A stretch of DNA of 64,000 nucleotides from CAVXFB01 sp963760935 (GCA_963760935.1 CAVXFB010000006.1:868001-932000), one strand, 5' to 3'. Positions 26,285-35,788 are shown, counted from the first letter of the stretch. Made by a program: numbers and translations. The notes: generated by a model from the sequence alone, not told the origin.

Positions 26285-27139
26285 ATGTATCGCCTGCTTG
26301 CCATCGACATTGACGGAACGCTGGTCAACAGCAATCACGAGTTGACGCCGGCAACTCGCGCGGCGCTGGCTGAAGCGGCGGCGGCGGGCGTGCAGGTTGT
26401 TTTGGCCACAGGGCGACGCTACAGTCATGCCTTGCCACTCGTGGAACCGTTGAAGCTGGACGTACCGTTGGTGACGGCCAGCGGCGCCTTGGTGAAGGAC
26501 CCGATCGACCACCGCACCCTCTACAAAGCGCAGTTCGAACCCAAGCTGCTGCTCGATGTTGTGGCGATCGTCGATCGTTGCGGCTTCGATCCCGTGCTGT
26601 GTGCAGACACATTTGCCGACGGCTTCGACTTCTATCACGCGCGGGCCGATGCGCGGACGCCGGAACTGTCGCACTATCTGGAGACCAACAGAGACCGCGG
26701 CCGTCTCTGGCCGGACCTGTTGACCAACCCGCCGCCGGGCGTGTTCTCGGCCTTTGTCGTGGGCACGTGGCAACAGATGTCGTCTCTCGAAGCAGCACTT
26801 CACAGCGCAATGCCAGCGCAATTGCACACGCACGTCTTGCGTCCGCCGAAATACGGCGGATTTTTCACTGAAATTGCCCCCGCCGGTGTGACAAAGTGGT
26901 CGGCCATTCAGCGATTGGCACGCGACTGGGGCATCGAACAAGCGGAAATCTGTGCCGTCGGCGACGATGTCAACGACGTCCCTATGATTCGTGCGGCAGG
27001 ACTTGGCATCGCGATGGGGAACGCCCAACCGTCGGTCAAAGCCGCGGCCGATCGTGTTGCGCCGGGCCACGACGAGGACGGCTTGGTCGCGGTGGTGCGT
27101 TGGCTGCTCGACGACACCAGTTACAGACGACCCGGTTAA
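26285..27139 (+). CDS. Cof-type HAD phosphatase
   Basis: A 284-residue HAD-superfamily IIB phosphatase. Motif I is AIDIDGTLVNS with the nucleophile Asp, motif II LATGRR, motif III the Lys in GVTKWSAIQRLA, and motif IV CAVGDDVNDVPMIRAA. The cap domain lies between about residues 80 and 200. The family dephosphorylates sugar phosphates, nucleotides or PLP; the substrate is not known from sequence. It starts 18 bases after the toxin gene in the same direction, which may be accidental. Confidence 0.92.
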   Translation: MYRLLAIDIDGTLVNSNHELTPATRAALAEAAAAGVQVVLATGRRYSHALPLVEPLKLDVPLVTASGALVKDPIDHRTLYKAQFEPKLLLDVVAIVDRCGFDPVLCADTFADGFDFYHARADARTPELSHYLETNRDRGRLWPDLLTNPPPGVFSAFVVGTWQQMSSLEAALHSAMPAQLHTHVLRPPKYGGFFTEIAPAGVTKWSAIQRLARDWGIEQAEICAVGDDVNDVPMIRAAGLGIAMGNAQPSVKAAADRVAPGHDEDGLVAVVRWLLDDTSYRRPG

Positions 27140-27155
27140 GTGTGCTTGCTCTCCG

Positions 27156-27485
27156 CTATTTGACTACCGAACCCGCTTCACATTCGCGGTCCGGCCGCAG
27201 GAGTACGACGCCGGCGGCGTCGCTGGCGGCCAGCAGCATACCGTGCGATTCCTCGCCCCGGAGCATTGCCTCTTCGAGGTTATGGACCACGACGATTTGC
27301 CGCCCAACGAGTTGTTCGGCCGTATAGTGGCCGCGAATTCCGGCCACGATCTGCTTCTCCACGTCACCGACTTTTACTTGCAGGAGCATCAGTTTGTCGG
27401 CATTCGGATGCTCTCGGGCGGCCAGCACGGTGGCAATGCGGAGATCGATCTTTGCGAAGTCGTCGTAGGTGATTTCGGGCTTCAT
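27156..27485 (-). CDS. CsaA-like tRNA-binding protein (stand-alone MetRS C-terminal domain)
   Basis: A 109-residue OB-fold tRNA-binding domain: FAKIDLRIATVLAAREHPNA, DKLMLLQVKVGD, VAGIRGHYTAEQLVGRQIVV and GMLLAASDAAGVVLL. In many bacteria this domain is the C-terminal dimerisation and tRNA-binding part of methionyl-tRNA synthetase; here it stands alone, like CsaA or the split MetRS beta chain. Its metG is not in the window. It is convergent with the HAD phosphatase gene. Confidence 0.9.
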   Translation of the reverse strand: MKPEITYDDFAKIDLRIATVLAAREHPNADKLMLLQVKVGDVEKQIVAGIRGHYTAEQLVGRQIVVVHNLEEAMLRGEESHGMLLAASDAAGVVLLRPDRECEAGSVVK

Positions 27486-27719
27486 GTTAAGAAATTGTGA
27501 GGGTGACGCGCCCGCGGAACTGCTCGGCCGCGCCAGTGTTTAGCGGTCGCCGCACGGCGACCCAGCGTGGGTATGGTACGGCCGCAAACGGTTGTTGTCA
27601 AAGGGGGTGGCGGTTGCTGGAACCAGCCATTTGGGATAAGTTGAATGGGTTACAGTCAATGGCATTTATTCTGTCTGGTGCTTTGTATTCATCGTGTCCT
27701 TTGTCGATTCCATTCGCCC

Positions 27720-28043
27720 ATGCCAGAACTGCCGCGCCCCGAAATTACGCTCTCCGAGTTTCAGCAACTCATTCGCCGGATGTACCTGGAGAAGGACATA
27801 GCTCGGGGTATCGATGGTACGTTCATGTGGCTGATGGAGGAGGTGGGCGAACTGGCCGCCGCCTTGCGCAATGGCAGCCACGAAGAGCGAACTCTCGAGT
27901 TTGCTGATGTGTTGGCTTGGCTGGCGACGATTGCCAACGTGGCCGGCGTCGACTTGAACGAGGCGGTGATGCAGAAGTATGGCACGGGATGCCCTGGCTG
28001 CGGAAGGTTCGTATGCACGTGCCCCGACGCGGACAAGCCATGA
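27720..28043 (+). CDS. MazG-like NTP pyrophosphohydrolase with C-terminal zinc knuckle
   Basis: A 107-residue all-alpha NTP pyrophosphatase. The metal-binding pattern E-E-x-x-E (MEEVGELAAAL) and E-x-x-D (LEFADVLAWL) is complete. After the catalytic fold comes a short Cys cluster, TGCPGCGRFVCTCPD, which looks like a zinc-binding knuckle and is less common in this family. ATG 27720 is preferred to an upstream ATG at 27645 because the protein then begins at the family start. The stop overlaps the start of the next gene (ATGA). It would remove non-canonical nucleoside triphosphates. Confidence 0.88.
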   Translation: MPELPRPEITLSEFQQLIRRMYLEKDIARGIDGTFMWLMEEVGELAAALRNGSHEERTLEFADVLAWLATIANVAGVDLNEAVMQKYGTGCPGCGRFVCTCPDADKP

Positions 28044-30334
28044 TGGGAAGCGGAGATTGTCGATTGAAACGTGTCGATCACAAGTCCCTGAGCAAGGTTC
28101 GTACGTTGGCGATTTGCCGATTGCGATGTGCAGTTTGCGTTGCATTCTGCGGCATGCTGTTCTTGCCGACGCTCTGCCGTGCCGATCCGCCTCAGCCGCC
28201 GCAAGTCACTTCGGTGCATGTTGGCTTTGCCGATCGCTATAAAGTTGGTGTGTGGACCCCGGTGGAGATTGCCATTCGTGGCGGCGGCGCGGCGTTCTCC
28301 GGCCAGGTATCGCTTATCGTGCCCGACGGCGACGGCGTGCCCAGCCGTGTTTCGACAGATTCCGATCGGCCCTGCAACATCGCGCCTGGTGGGGAGACAA
28401 CCGTTCGCCTCTTGTGTCGATTTGGTCGAGTCCGCGGCACGATGACGGCCGAATTGCGTGCCGATGGGCAGCTTGTTGCGCAGAAGCGTTTTGAAGCGTC
28501 CGCGACAGCCGACGCTGAACATTTTCTGCCGGGCTTGGAACTTCGCAGCCTTGTTGTCACCATTGGGCCGAGTGAATTGGATGTGGAGCAAGCTGGCAGG
28601 CTGGGCGGAAGCGAACCCGACTATCGTCCGGTATCCGCACGCTTGGACGATGTCGCGCATCTGCCGACGCACTGGTGCGGCTATGAAGGCGTCGATGCCG
28701 TGATGCTCTCGACGAGCCAACCGGAGATCTTTCGCGGTCTTACGACCGACGACCCACGAATCGAGGCGCTCGACCAATGGGTCCGCATGGGAGGTCGGCT
28801 CGTGCTATGCGGGGGCGCACGATCCGACGAGGTTTTGGCAAATGCTGGCCCACTGCATCGCTTTGTTCCCGGGCGATTTGAAGGAGTGGAGACGCTGAGA
28901 CGGGCTGGCGCGATCGAGAGTTTTTGTGGCAGTCGCGCCGCGGTGCCCCAGGCTGACGGCGGAAAGGCGCCGTTGCGCACTGCGCGCCTCGCGGACGTGC
29001 AGGGAAAGGTTGAAGCCAGCGACTCCGGCCTGCCGCTGGTCGTTCGCACGGCACGGGGCTTTGGGCAAGTGATCTTCCTGGCAGTCGATTTGGATCGGTC
29101 GCCGATGTCCAATTGGTCCGATCGTCCCCTGATGGTCGCCAAGTTGCTTGACATGCCCATCGGCGGCGGCGAAGCGGACGAAGGGGCCGCTATGATGCAC
29201 TTTGGCTATAGCGACCTTTCCGGGCAATTACGCAGTGCCCTGGACAACTTTGTTGGCGTGCAACTGGCGCCGTTCTGGCTCGTGGCGGGGCTGATCATAG
29301 CCTACCTCGTGTTGATCGGGCCGGTCGACTACTTCGTGCTCCGCCGGTTCGCCGGGCGGATGCGGTGGACCTGGCTGACATTTCCGCTCGTGGCACTGCT
29401 CGCATGCGCAGGAGCATATGTGGTAGCCGTGCGGCTGAAGGGTAACGAGGTGAAGATCACTCAGGCCGACGTGGTCGACGTCGATGCTGCCTCGGGCCAA
29501 GTGCGCGGAACGACCTGGCTGAACGTCTTTAGTCCACGGATCGACGCATTCAATCTCTCCATTCGGCCGCAGTTGCCCGACGGTGCGGTGGCCGCCGACG
29601 CCCGAAGTTGGATGGCTTGGTTCGGGCTGCCGGGAAGCGCGCTGGGCGGCATGAACCCGCAGACGGCCAGCCCAGCGGTGTGGACAGAACCGTATGACTT
29701 CTCCTCGGCACTGGACCGTATGCTAGACGTTCCGCTGCTGACATGGTCGACAAAGAGCTTTACCGCACGCTGGACTGCGTCGACCAATGCCTTTCCACAA
29801 GTCGACCTTACCGAAGAGGACCAGCTCCTCACCGGCGCGGTCACCAACACGCTCGGCTTTCCGCTCGAACAATGTCTTTTGGCCCACGGCAGCTTCGTCT
29901 ATCAACTCGGCACGCTCGCCCCGGGCGAATCGGCTGCTATCGGCTCGATGACGAAGCGGAGCGAATTGAAGACGCTACTGACCGGATGGAAAGTCGTGTT
30001 TATCAAGAAGGGCGAAAACTATCGGCAAGAGTCGACGCCATACGACCGTGCGAGCACCGACATTCCCTACATCTTGCGGACGATGATGTTTTACGATGCG
30101 GCCGGCGGGCGTCGCTATACGGGCCTGGACAACGACTATCAGCGATTCGTCGACCTGACCGCCTTGCTCAAGGCCGATCGAGCGATTCTCATGGTCCAAG
30201 GCCCAATCGCTCCGCAGGACAAGTTTCACGGCGCTACGTTGCTCCGCGACGGCCAGCCACTCGACGGCCCGCAGAGCGACCATACAACGATGTATCGTTT
30301 TGTGTTCCCAGTAAAGAAGGAGAAGAGTGGTTAG
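28040..30334 (+). CDS. Large exported/membrane protein of unknown function, next to ABC ATPase
   Basis: A 764-residue protein starting at an ATG that overlaps the MazG-like stop. A signal-type hydrophobic stretch (CAVCVAFCGMLFLPTLC) is followed by a large extracytoplasmic region with an immunoglobulin-like start (VHVGFADRYKVGVWTPVEIA) and a glutamine-amidotransferase-like segment (DQWVRMGGRLVLCGGARSDE, then FGQVIFLAVDLDRSP). Two hydrophobic helices lie at about residues 410-475 (LVAGLIIAYLVLIGPVDYFVLRR and LTFPLVALLACAGAYVV). The GPVDYFVLRR motif is shared with proteins found beside gliding or ABC-type transporters. The ABC ATPase gene 100 bases downstream suggests a functional link. Role unknown. 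Confidence 0.82.
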   Translation: MMGSGDCRLKRVDHKSLSKVRTLAICRLRCAVCVAFCGMLFLPTLCRADPPQPPQVTSVHVGFADRYKVGVWTPVEIAIRGGGAAFSGQVSLIVPDGDGVPSRVSTDSDRPCNIAPGGETTVRLLCRFGRVRGTMTAELRADGQLVAQKRFEASATADAEHFLPGLELRSLVVTIGPSELDVEQAGRLGGSEPDYRPVSARLDDVAHLPTHWCGYEGVDAVMLSTSQPEIFRGLTTDDPRIEALDQWVRMGGRLVLCGGARSDEVLANAGPLHRFVPGRFEGVETLRRAGAIESFCGSRAAVPQADGGKAPLRTARLADVQGKVEASDSGLPLVVRTARGFGQVIFLAVDLDRSPMSNWSDRPLMVAKLLDMPIGGGEADEGAAMMHFGYSDLSGQLRSALDNFVGVQLAPFWLVAGLIIAYLVLIGPVDYFVLRRFAGRMRWTWLTFPLVALLACAGAYVVAVRLKGNEVKITQADVVDVDAASGQVRGTTWLNVFSPRIDAFNLSIRPQLPDGAVAADARSWMAWFGLPGSALGGMNPQTASPAVWTEPYDFSSALDRMLDVPLLTWSTKSFTARWTASTNAFPQVDLTEEDQLLTGAVTNTLGFPLEQCLLAHGSFVYQLGTLAPGESAAIGSMTKRSELKTLLTGWKVVFIKKGENYRQESTPYDRASTDIPYILRTMMFYDAAGGRRYTGLDNDYQRFVDLTALLKADRAILMVQGPIAPQDKFHGATLLRDGQPLDGPQSDHTTMYRFVFPVKKEKSG

Positions 30335-30432
30335 TGGGAAGAGAGTGGATAGTGGCGAGTGGCTAGTGGTTAGTGCCCTAAGTCACCAATTGTGCTCGCC
30401 ACCAGCCACTAACCACTCGCCACTATCTTCGT
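30319..30432. repeat. Long palindromic intergenic repeat (AGTGGTTAGTG family)
   Basis: GATAGTGGCGAGTGGCTAGT and its near-exact complement ACTAACCACTCGCCACTATC form a long hairpin with about 28-base arms and a 20-base centre, placed between the membrane-protein gene and the ABC ATPase gene. A related sequence (AGTGGCTAGTGGTTAGTG) is at 51240-51257. Confidence 0.8.
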
Positions 30433-31359
30433 ATGATCAAGACTCAAGACCTAACGAAAGTCTACGGCAGTCTGCACGCCATCAACAATCTCACGCTGCA
30501 CTTGAGCGAGGGAGACTTGTTTGGTTTTATTGGCCCCAACGGCTCGGGCAAGACGACCACGATGCGCATCCTGGCCACACTCTTGCAGCCGACCTGGGGC
30601 GAGGCCAGTGTGTGCGGATACTCGATCTACACGCATCCGAAGGAGATCCGCCGGATGATCGGCTACATGCCCGACTTTTTTGGCGTGTACGACGACATGA
30701 AGGTGATCGAGTATTTGGAATTCTTCGCGGCGGCCTACCGCATCAAGGGCCCGGCGCGGCGGAAGATATGCAACGATACATTGGAACTGGTCGAGTTGGG
30801 TTACAAGCGCGACGCCTTCGTCACGAGCCTCTCGCGCGGCATGACACAGCGTCTTGGGCTGGCCCGGGTGCTCCTGCACGATCCCAAGGTGCTCCTGTTG
30901 GACGAGCCGGCCAGCGGACTCGACCCCCGGGCGCGGATCGAGATTCGCGGGCTGTTGAAACAGTTGCGAAAGCTGGGCAAGACGATCATGGTTTCGAGCC
31001 ACATCCTGCCCGAGTTGGCTGATATCTGCAACAAGGTCGGCATCATCGAGCGCGGCGAACTGTTGGTCAACGCTGATGTTGCCGACGTGATGAAACAGGT
31101 CCGCCAGCGGACGCTCTTGAACGTCGGCATTGTAGGTGATCCCGAGCCGGCCGCGCGGTTGCTCGAACAAAGTCGCCTGGTGGAAAACGTCGAAATCCAC
31201 GATGGCCAGCTTCGCGTCACGTTGGCCGAAAACGTGACCGACTACAGCGACCTGCCCACAATCTTGATCGACGCCGGCTACAAGCTGCGGCTCTTCCGCG
31301 AGGAAGAGATCAACCTGGAAACAGCGTTCATGGCGCTGACAAAGGGAATTACGGCGTAA
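30433..31359 (+). CDS. ABC transporter ATP-binding protein
   Basis: A 308-residue ATPase of the ABC-2/drug-export type. Walker A is GPNGSGKTT (about residues 35-43), the signature is LSRGMTQRLGLARVL, and Walker B with the catalytic Glu is VLLLDEPASGLDP, followed by the switch histidine in VSSHIL. About 90 C-terminal residues follow. No permease with several helices follows directly; the large protein upstream carries only two or three helices and may be the partner. The substrate is unknown. Confidence 0.92.
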   Translation: MIKTQDLTKVYGSLHAINNLTLHLSEGDLFGFIGPNGSGKTTTMRILATLLQPTWGEASVCGYSIYTHPKEIRRMIGYMPDFFGVYDDMKVIEYLEFFAAAYRIKGPARRKICNDTLELVELGYKRDAFVTSLSRGMTQRLGLARVLLHDPKVLLLDEPASGLDPRARIEIRGLLKQLRKLGKTIMVSSHILPELADICNKVGIIERGELLVNADVADVMKQVRQRTLLNVGIVGDPEPAARLLEQSRLVENVEIHDGQLRVTLAENVTDYSDLPTILIDAGYKLRLFREEEINLETAFMALTKGITA

Positions 31360-31375
31360 GGAGGCGAGCGGTGGA

Positions 31376-31409
31376 GGAATAGCCGGGAGCTAACAGCCGC
31401 CGGGGAGGA
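31376..31409 (+). repeat. Palindromic intergenic element (AGCCGGCGGCTAACAGCCGCCGG family), copy 1
   Basis: GAATAGCCGGGAGCTAACAG followed by CCGCCGGGGAGG. The right arm supplies the GGGGAGG ribosome-binding site of the DUF1559 gene. Related copies are at 32811-32852 and 35789-35830. Confidence 0.7.
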
Positions 31410-31416
31410 TGTTGTC

Positions 31417-32435
31417 ATGCGATCTTGGTCAATAGCGGCATTATTGGCAATTCTGGTCTTTGTATCATCCCTCGTGCTCTTCGAATGGCAAGGAATTTTG
31501 GTCTTTATTGCTGTCGCAGTAACAGCGTGGCTCCTTCGTCGCATGCCCTGGACCACGGTTGCGCTCATTCTCGTGCTATTGTTCATGCTCGTAGCACTAC
31601 TAACGCCGGCCGTTTACGATGCCAGAGAAGCGGGAAGACTAGCCACGTGTCAAAACAACCTAAAGAATATTGGTATTGCGATACTGAATTACGAATCCGA
31701 GCATCACAGTTTGCCGCCGCCATTCGTCGCTGATAAAGACGGGAAGCCGATGCACAGTTGGAGAGTGCTGATTCTGCCGTATCTTGATCGCCGGGATCTC
31801 TATGACCAGTACAAATTCGACGAGCCTTGGAATGGTCCAAACAATCGGGAGCTTTCCAAACATTGGCCTCGCATCTTCACCTGCCCTGCCGACCAACACG
31901 TATTTGCGAATGATGCCGGATCGACAAGCTATGTGGCCATTGTCGGCAAGCACCCTTTGTGGCGACTTGGGGCCCCCAGGAAGCTCGCTAATCTCGCCGA
32001 TGCGAGCAGTACCGTGATGCTTCTTGAAGTCGCCAACTCCGACATCAACTGGATGGAGCCACGGGACTTCGCCTTGGACGACCCGAGCTCACAGACCGCC
32101 GTTGCGCCGAATTCGACGCGAGCCATCGGGCACATCGCATCATCTGGTTTCTTCCTGCGAGGCGCTACAGAGCGAGGAGCCTCCGTCGCGTTTGCCGATG
32201 GCCACACAGAATTCCTGCCAGCGGACGTCGTCAACTCGAATGAGTTCGACAGCCTGCTCACCATCGGCGGATATACCGATGCAAATATTCGCGCCTGCCA
32301 GCAGGTCAAACGAACAATCCGTGGCATGAATTCTTTGGCCGCATCATCTGGACGCACTGTATCGCGGCAGTGGTTTGGACCGTAGCGACGGGCATGTTGC
32401 TGTATCGGGCGTGGCGAACCTACCAGCCGAAGTGA
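31417..32435 (+). pseudogene. DUF1559 (SBP_bac_10-type) membrane protein, frameshifted at the C-terminus
   Basis: About 339 residues when repaired. Two hydrophobic helices (WSIAALLAILVFVSSLVLFEW and LILVLLFMLVALLTPAV) precede the DUF1559 signature: AREAGRLATCQNNLKNIGIA, then SWRVLILPYLDRRDLYDQY and VAFADGHTEFLPADV. The C-terminus is shifted: at about 32311-32322 the frame leaves for MNSLAASSG and stops at 32385, while the other frame reads WHEFFGRIIWTHCIAAVVWT, a third helix, and ends RAWRTYQPK at 32435. The paralogue at 35859 has a helix in the same place, which supports the repair. The family is planctomycete-specific, membrane-anchored and of unknown role. Confidence 0.8.
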
Positions 32436-32794
32436 ACGGCGATTGCTGCGCAAATCCCATAGGCTACAAACGCAAAAAGAGTGGCGAACGAGGCTCGCCG
32501 CCTTGGTCCTCTCCAAATGCTCAAGCCTGCGTAAAGCAACAGACATCCCGGCACAACGAAAATGCCTGTCCCCATTTCGGGACGCGGAGCCTGATCGTGG
32601 GCAATTCGCCACAGCCCTGTGCCAAACATTAGCAGCCCACCGCCAATCAAAATCACTCCGAATAGGCCCAGGAGAGTTGCGGGAATTGCTCTCCAACGGA
32701 ATCTCCGATTCGCTGATGCGTTTCCCGGCTCGATGAAAGTGCAAGACGCCAGCGGCGACAAGTACGGATTCGGTTCGCTCGGGTCGGCGTTCAT
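32420..32794 (-). CDS. Small membrane protein with NPYLSP start
   Basis: A 124-residue protein beginning MNADPSEPNPYLSPLA, a short acidic/proline-rich N-terminus common to many small planctomycete membrane proteins. Three hydrophobic helices follow (AIPATLLGLFGVILIGGGLL, GIFVVPGCLLLYAGLSIW and FATLFAFVAYGICAAIAV). Its 3' end overlaps the end of the repaired DUF1559 gene by 16 bases, convergently. The palindromic element at 32811-32852 lies just upstream in coding orientation. Function unknown. Confidence 0.75.
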   Translation of the reverse strand: MNADPSEPNPYLSPLASCTFIEPGNASANRRFRWRAIPATLLGLFGVILIGGGLLMFGTGLWRIAHDQAPRPEMGTGIFVVPGCLLLYAGLSIWRGPRRRASFATLFAFVAYGICAAIAVHFGW

Positions 32795-32810
32795 TGTGCG
32801 GCGCGTAAAC

Positions 32811-32852
32811 TCCGGCGGCTGCTAGCCACCGGCTATTCTAATCCCCAATCCC
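32811..32852 (-). repeat. Palindromic intergenic element (AGCCGGCGGCTAACAGCCGCCGG family), copy 2
   Basis: In reverse complement it reads GGGGATTAGAATAGCCGGTG then GCTAGCAGCCGCCGGA, matching copy 3 closely. It sits between the pgi stop and the start of the small membrane-protein gene. Confidence 0.75.
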
Positions 32853-32857
32853 TTCCA

Positions 32858-34267
32858 CTATCTCCCTCGCAGAATCGCGTTCATATTCTTCTTGTACGCC
32901 TCGACGCCCGGTTGCCCGTAGGGGTTGATGCCGACCAGCCGGCCTTCGACCACCGTGGCGATCATCAACATCTGAAATAGTTGGCCGAGCGAGGCCTCGT
33001 CGAGGCGAGGTAGGCGGATCGTGGCCGTGCGGCGATAGTCGTCGGCGTAGGCCTGGTTGGTGCCGCTGTAGGCAGCGCGCAGGATATCGGGCAACGTCTT
33101 GCCCGAGAGTTCGTTGAGCTTGTCCTGATCGAAGTCCGATCGCTCGATTGCCAACCACTCGCGGTGCGTCTGCTCGACCACGAGATTGGTAATCAGTTTG
33201 TCGCGGCGGCCTTCCTGATGTTGCTGGCCGCGCGAGTGCAGATCGCGCGTGTTGACGACTGTCAGCGGCGTCGCACCCTGACCGTTCTTGCCGAGGCTCT
33301 CGGAGAGTAGCTGATCGTACCACAGCCCGACGGCTTCGAGCCCTTTGCCCCACGTGGCCAACACGCGAATCGTCTGCCCGCGGCGCGTCTCCATCAGTCG
33401 CGACATGCCGACGTAGTCGAGCGCCGGATTGTCCATCGGCGTTGCTGTGCGGAATCGCTCGTTCATGGCTGCGGCGCCTTCGAGCAGATGCTCGACGTCG
33501 AGGCCCATCACGACCGCTGGCAGAAGCCCGACGGCGCTAAGGACCGAAAACCGCCCGCCGACGCCGTCGGGAATGGGAAAGACATCGGGGCAACCCAGCG
33601 CCTCGGCCAGATCGTGTAGACGGCCTGTTTCGCCCGTAACGGGAATGATGCGTTGGCGGACCTTTTCCTCGTCGCCGCCGCACGACTTGCGCAGGGCGTC
33701 GAGAAAGATGCGGAAGGCGACAGCCGTTTCCAGCGTGCCGCCGCTCTTGCTGATAACGATGATGCCCCAGTCGTCGGTGCCTTCCAGCAGATCGAGCAGG
33801 CCCTGGGTGGAGTCGTTGTCGACATTGTTCCCCTCGAAGTAGACCCGCGGACGGCCTCCACGGCGCTGGCGGGAGGCTTCGTTGTGGTATGGATGGCAGC
33901 AAGCCTCCATCAGCGCCCGGGCGCCCATGTACGACCCGCCGATGCCGAGAACCACCACCCGGTCCACCTCCTTAGCCAACCGATCACCGGCGGCCATGAT
34001 CCGATCCAACAGCGGGCGCTCGTCGCCGAGCAATCGTTCGGGCAAGTCGAAGAAGGCGGCGTCCAACGGCTGTCGTTCGGTCGGGACGAGTGCGCCGGCC
34101 TTGTATTGCGCCAGGTCGTCGAGCAGTTCCTGCCGGGCGGCTGCCAACCGCGGAGCAAGCCACTTCAAGTCGGCTTCGACCAAGCCCGTTTGTTGTACGC
34201 ACGCGGGCAGGTCGGAGGCGGCGATCAGCGCGGAATAGTCGTACGTGATTGGATCAAGTGGTTTCAT
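32858..34267 (-). CDS. pgi: Glucose-6-phosphate isomerase
   Basis: A 469-residue phosphoglucose isomerase. Visible motifs are VVVLGIGGSYMGARALMEA, ISKSGGTLETAVAFR (phosphate-binding Ser/Thr), VGGRFSVLSAVGLLPAV and EQTHREWLAIE with the conserved Gln-x-His. It interconverts glucose-6-phosphate and fructose-6-phosphate in the cytoplasm. Length is in the range of the shorter bacterial form. It is divergent from apgM, so two genes of glycolysis share the 287-base region between them. Confidence 0.96.
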   Translation of the reverse strand: MKPLDPITYDYSALIAASDLPACVQQTGLVEADLKWLAPRLAAARQELLDDLAQYKAGALVPTERQPLDAAFFDLPERLLGDERPLLDRIMAAGDRLAKEVDRVVVLGIGGSYMGARALMEACCHPYHNEASRQRRGGRPRVYFEGNNVDNDSTQGLLDLLEGTDDWGIIVISKSGGTLETAVAFRIFLDALRKSCGGDEEKVRQRIIPVTGETGRLHDLAEALGCPDVFPIPDGVGGRFSVLSAVGLLPAVVMGLDVEHLLEGAAAMNERFRTATPMDNPALDYVGMSRLMETRRGQTIRVLATWGKGLEAVGLWYDQLLSESLGKNGQGATPLTVVNTRDLHSRGQQHQEGRRDKLITNLVVEQTHREWLAIERSDFDQDKLNELSGKTLPDILRAAYSGTNQAYADDYRRTATIRLPRLDEASLGQLFQMLMIATVVEGRLVGINPYGQPGVEAYKKNMNAILRGR

Positions 34268-34554
34268 GATTCAAGAAATTTCCAAAACTGCGATTGAAAC
34301 TGCCGCGATAAAAATTATCGTTCCGAAACTCCGGCTTCGGAACGCCGTGAAATCATTTGCAAACCGGCATTCCCAAGCCAGAGCTTGGAAACGAGAAACA
34401 GCTTGGTAATGGGGAATTGCGGCGCGATAGGAAGCAGCCGGCTCTCTTTGCGTCTTTGCGTGAGACGCCGAGCCGTCCCCCTTCCCCCCCGCCAATTCTT
34501 CTGTTACCGTGAAACATTCTACCGGCACACTGCGAAAAATGAAGGACCCACCGC
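34268..34554. other. Divergent pgi/apgM intergenic region with repeat remnants
   Basis: It contains a CTTTGCGTCTTTGCGTGAG segment at 34447-34465, related to the repeat at 38224-38294, and the imperfect palindrome TTCCCAAGCCAGAGCTTGGAA at 34369-34389. No confident promoter was recognised. Confidence 0.55.
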
Positions 34555-35760
34555 ATGGATATTCAAAAACTGGTGAGCGATCTGAAGGTTTCCAACAAGT
34601 CGAAAATCGTGATGCTCGTAGCCGACGGCCTAGGCGGGCTGCCGGTTGAGCCGGGTGGACCGACTGAGCTTGAGGCGGCCAAGACGCCGAACCTCGATGC
34701 GCTGGCCCGTCATGGCGTCCAGGGCAGCCTGTATCCGATCGCCCCCGGCATCACGCCCGGCAGCGGACCGGGACATTTGGGCCTTTTTGGCTACGATCCG
34801 GTCAAGCACCTGATCGGCCGTGGCGCGCTGGAGGCCACGGGCGTTGGCTTTCGGCTGGGACCCAAGGACGTCGCCGTTCGCTGCAACTTCTGCACGCTCG
34901 ATGCCAAAGGCAACATCACCGACCGCCGCGCGGGACGCATTCCGAGCGAAGAGAGCGGCCCTCTGGCCATCAAGCTTCGCAAGGTGAAGATTCCCGGTGT
35001 CGAGGTGTTCGTCGAGCCGGTCAAGGAGCACCGCTTCGTGGTCATCTTTCGCGGCGAGGGGCTCGGTGGCAATGTGGCCGACACCGATCCGCAGACGACC
35101 GGCGTTGCGCCACTCGATCCGGTGGCGCATGATGGTCCCAGCCATCGCACGGCCGATGTGGCCAAGCAGTTCGTCGCCGAGGCCCAGAAGCTTCTGGCCG
35201 GCCAGCCCAAGGCTAACGGTCTGACAATGCGGGGCTTCTCCGCCGCCCCGGCCATCGCCAGCTATCACGACGTCTACGGGCTGAAGGCCGCCTGCATCGC
35301 CGTCTATCCGATGTATAAGGGCCTGGCGCAACTGGTCGGCATGGAACTGGTGGGCGAGCCCACCACGCTGGCCGAAGAAATCGATGTGCTGGAAAGCGCC
35401 TGGGACGATTACGACTTCTTCTTCGTTCACTTCAAGTACACCGACAGCCGCGGCGAGGACGGCAACTTCGAAGAGAAGGTGCGGATGATCGAGGAGTTCG
35501 ACAAGATCGTGCCTCGCGTTGCCGCCCTGAAGCCGATGGTGCTGATCGTCACCGGCGACCACAGCACGCCGGCGCGGCTGGCCAGCCACAGTTGGCACCC
35601 CGTGCCGACGTTGTTGGTTTCGGAAACGTGTCGGCCCGACGGCCTGACGGCCTTCGGCGAGAGGCATGCCCTGCATGGCGGCCTGGGCCATTTCCCGGCG
35701 GTGCAACTGATGCCGTTGGCGTTGGCACATGCGGAGCGTTTAGGGAAGTATGGGGCGTGA
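34555..35760 (+). CDS. apgM: Cofactor-independent phosphoglycerate mutase (archaeal type)
   Basis: A 401-residue enzyme of the alkaline-phosphatase superfamily. Metal-binding starts with MLVADGLGGLP; the phosphorylated serine lies in GITPGSGPGHLGLFGYDP, and later metal ligands are in FVHFKYTDSRGEDGN and VTGDHSTPARLASHSWHP. It interconverts 3- and 2-phosphoglycerate without 2,3-bisphosphoglycerate. The archaeal-type ApgM is less common in bacteria than GpmI or GpmA. The ATG lies five bases after an AAGGACCC-type site, so the start is likely correct. Confidence 0.94.
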   Translation: MDIQKLVSDLKVSNKSKIVMLVADGLGGLPVEPGGPTELEAAKTPNLDALARHGVQGSLYPIAPGITPGSGPGHLGLFGYDPVKHLIGRGALEATGVGFRLGPKDVAVRCNFCTLDAKGNITDRRAGRIPSEESGPLAIKLRKVKIPGVEVFVEPVKEHRFVVIFRGEGLGGNVADTDPQTTGVAPLDPVAHDGPSHRTADVAKQFVAEAQKLLAGQPKANGLTMRGFSAAPAIASYHDVYGLKAACIAVYPMYKGLAQLVGMELVGEPTTLAEEIDVLESAWDDYDFFFVHFKYTDSRGEDGNFEEKVRMIEEFDKIVPRVAALKPMVLIVTGDHSTPARLASHSWHPVPTLLVSETCRPDGLTAFGERHALHGGLGHFPAVQLMPLALAHAERLGKYGA

Positions 35761-35788
35761 GGCGGGGACTGGGGACTGGGGATTAGGG

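Noticed and set aside
26276..27070. 264-codon - strand frame opposite the HAD phosphatase
   Set aside because: Mirror of a clear HAD gene with all four motifs.
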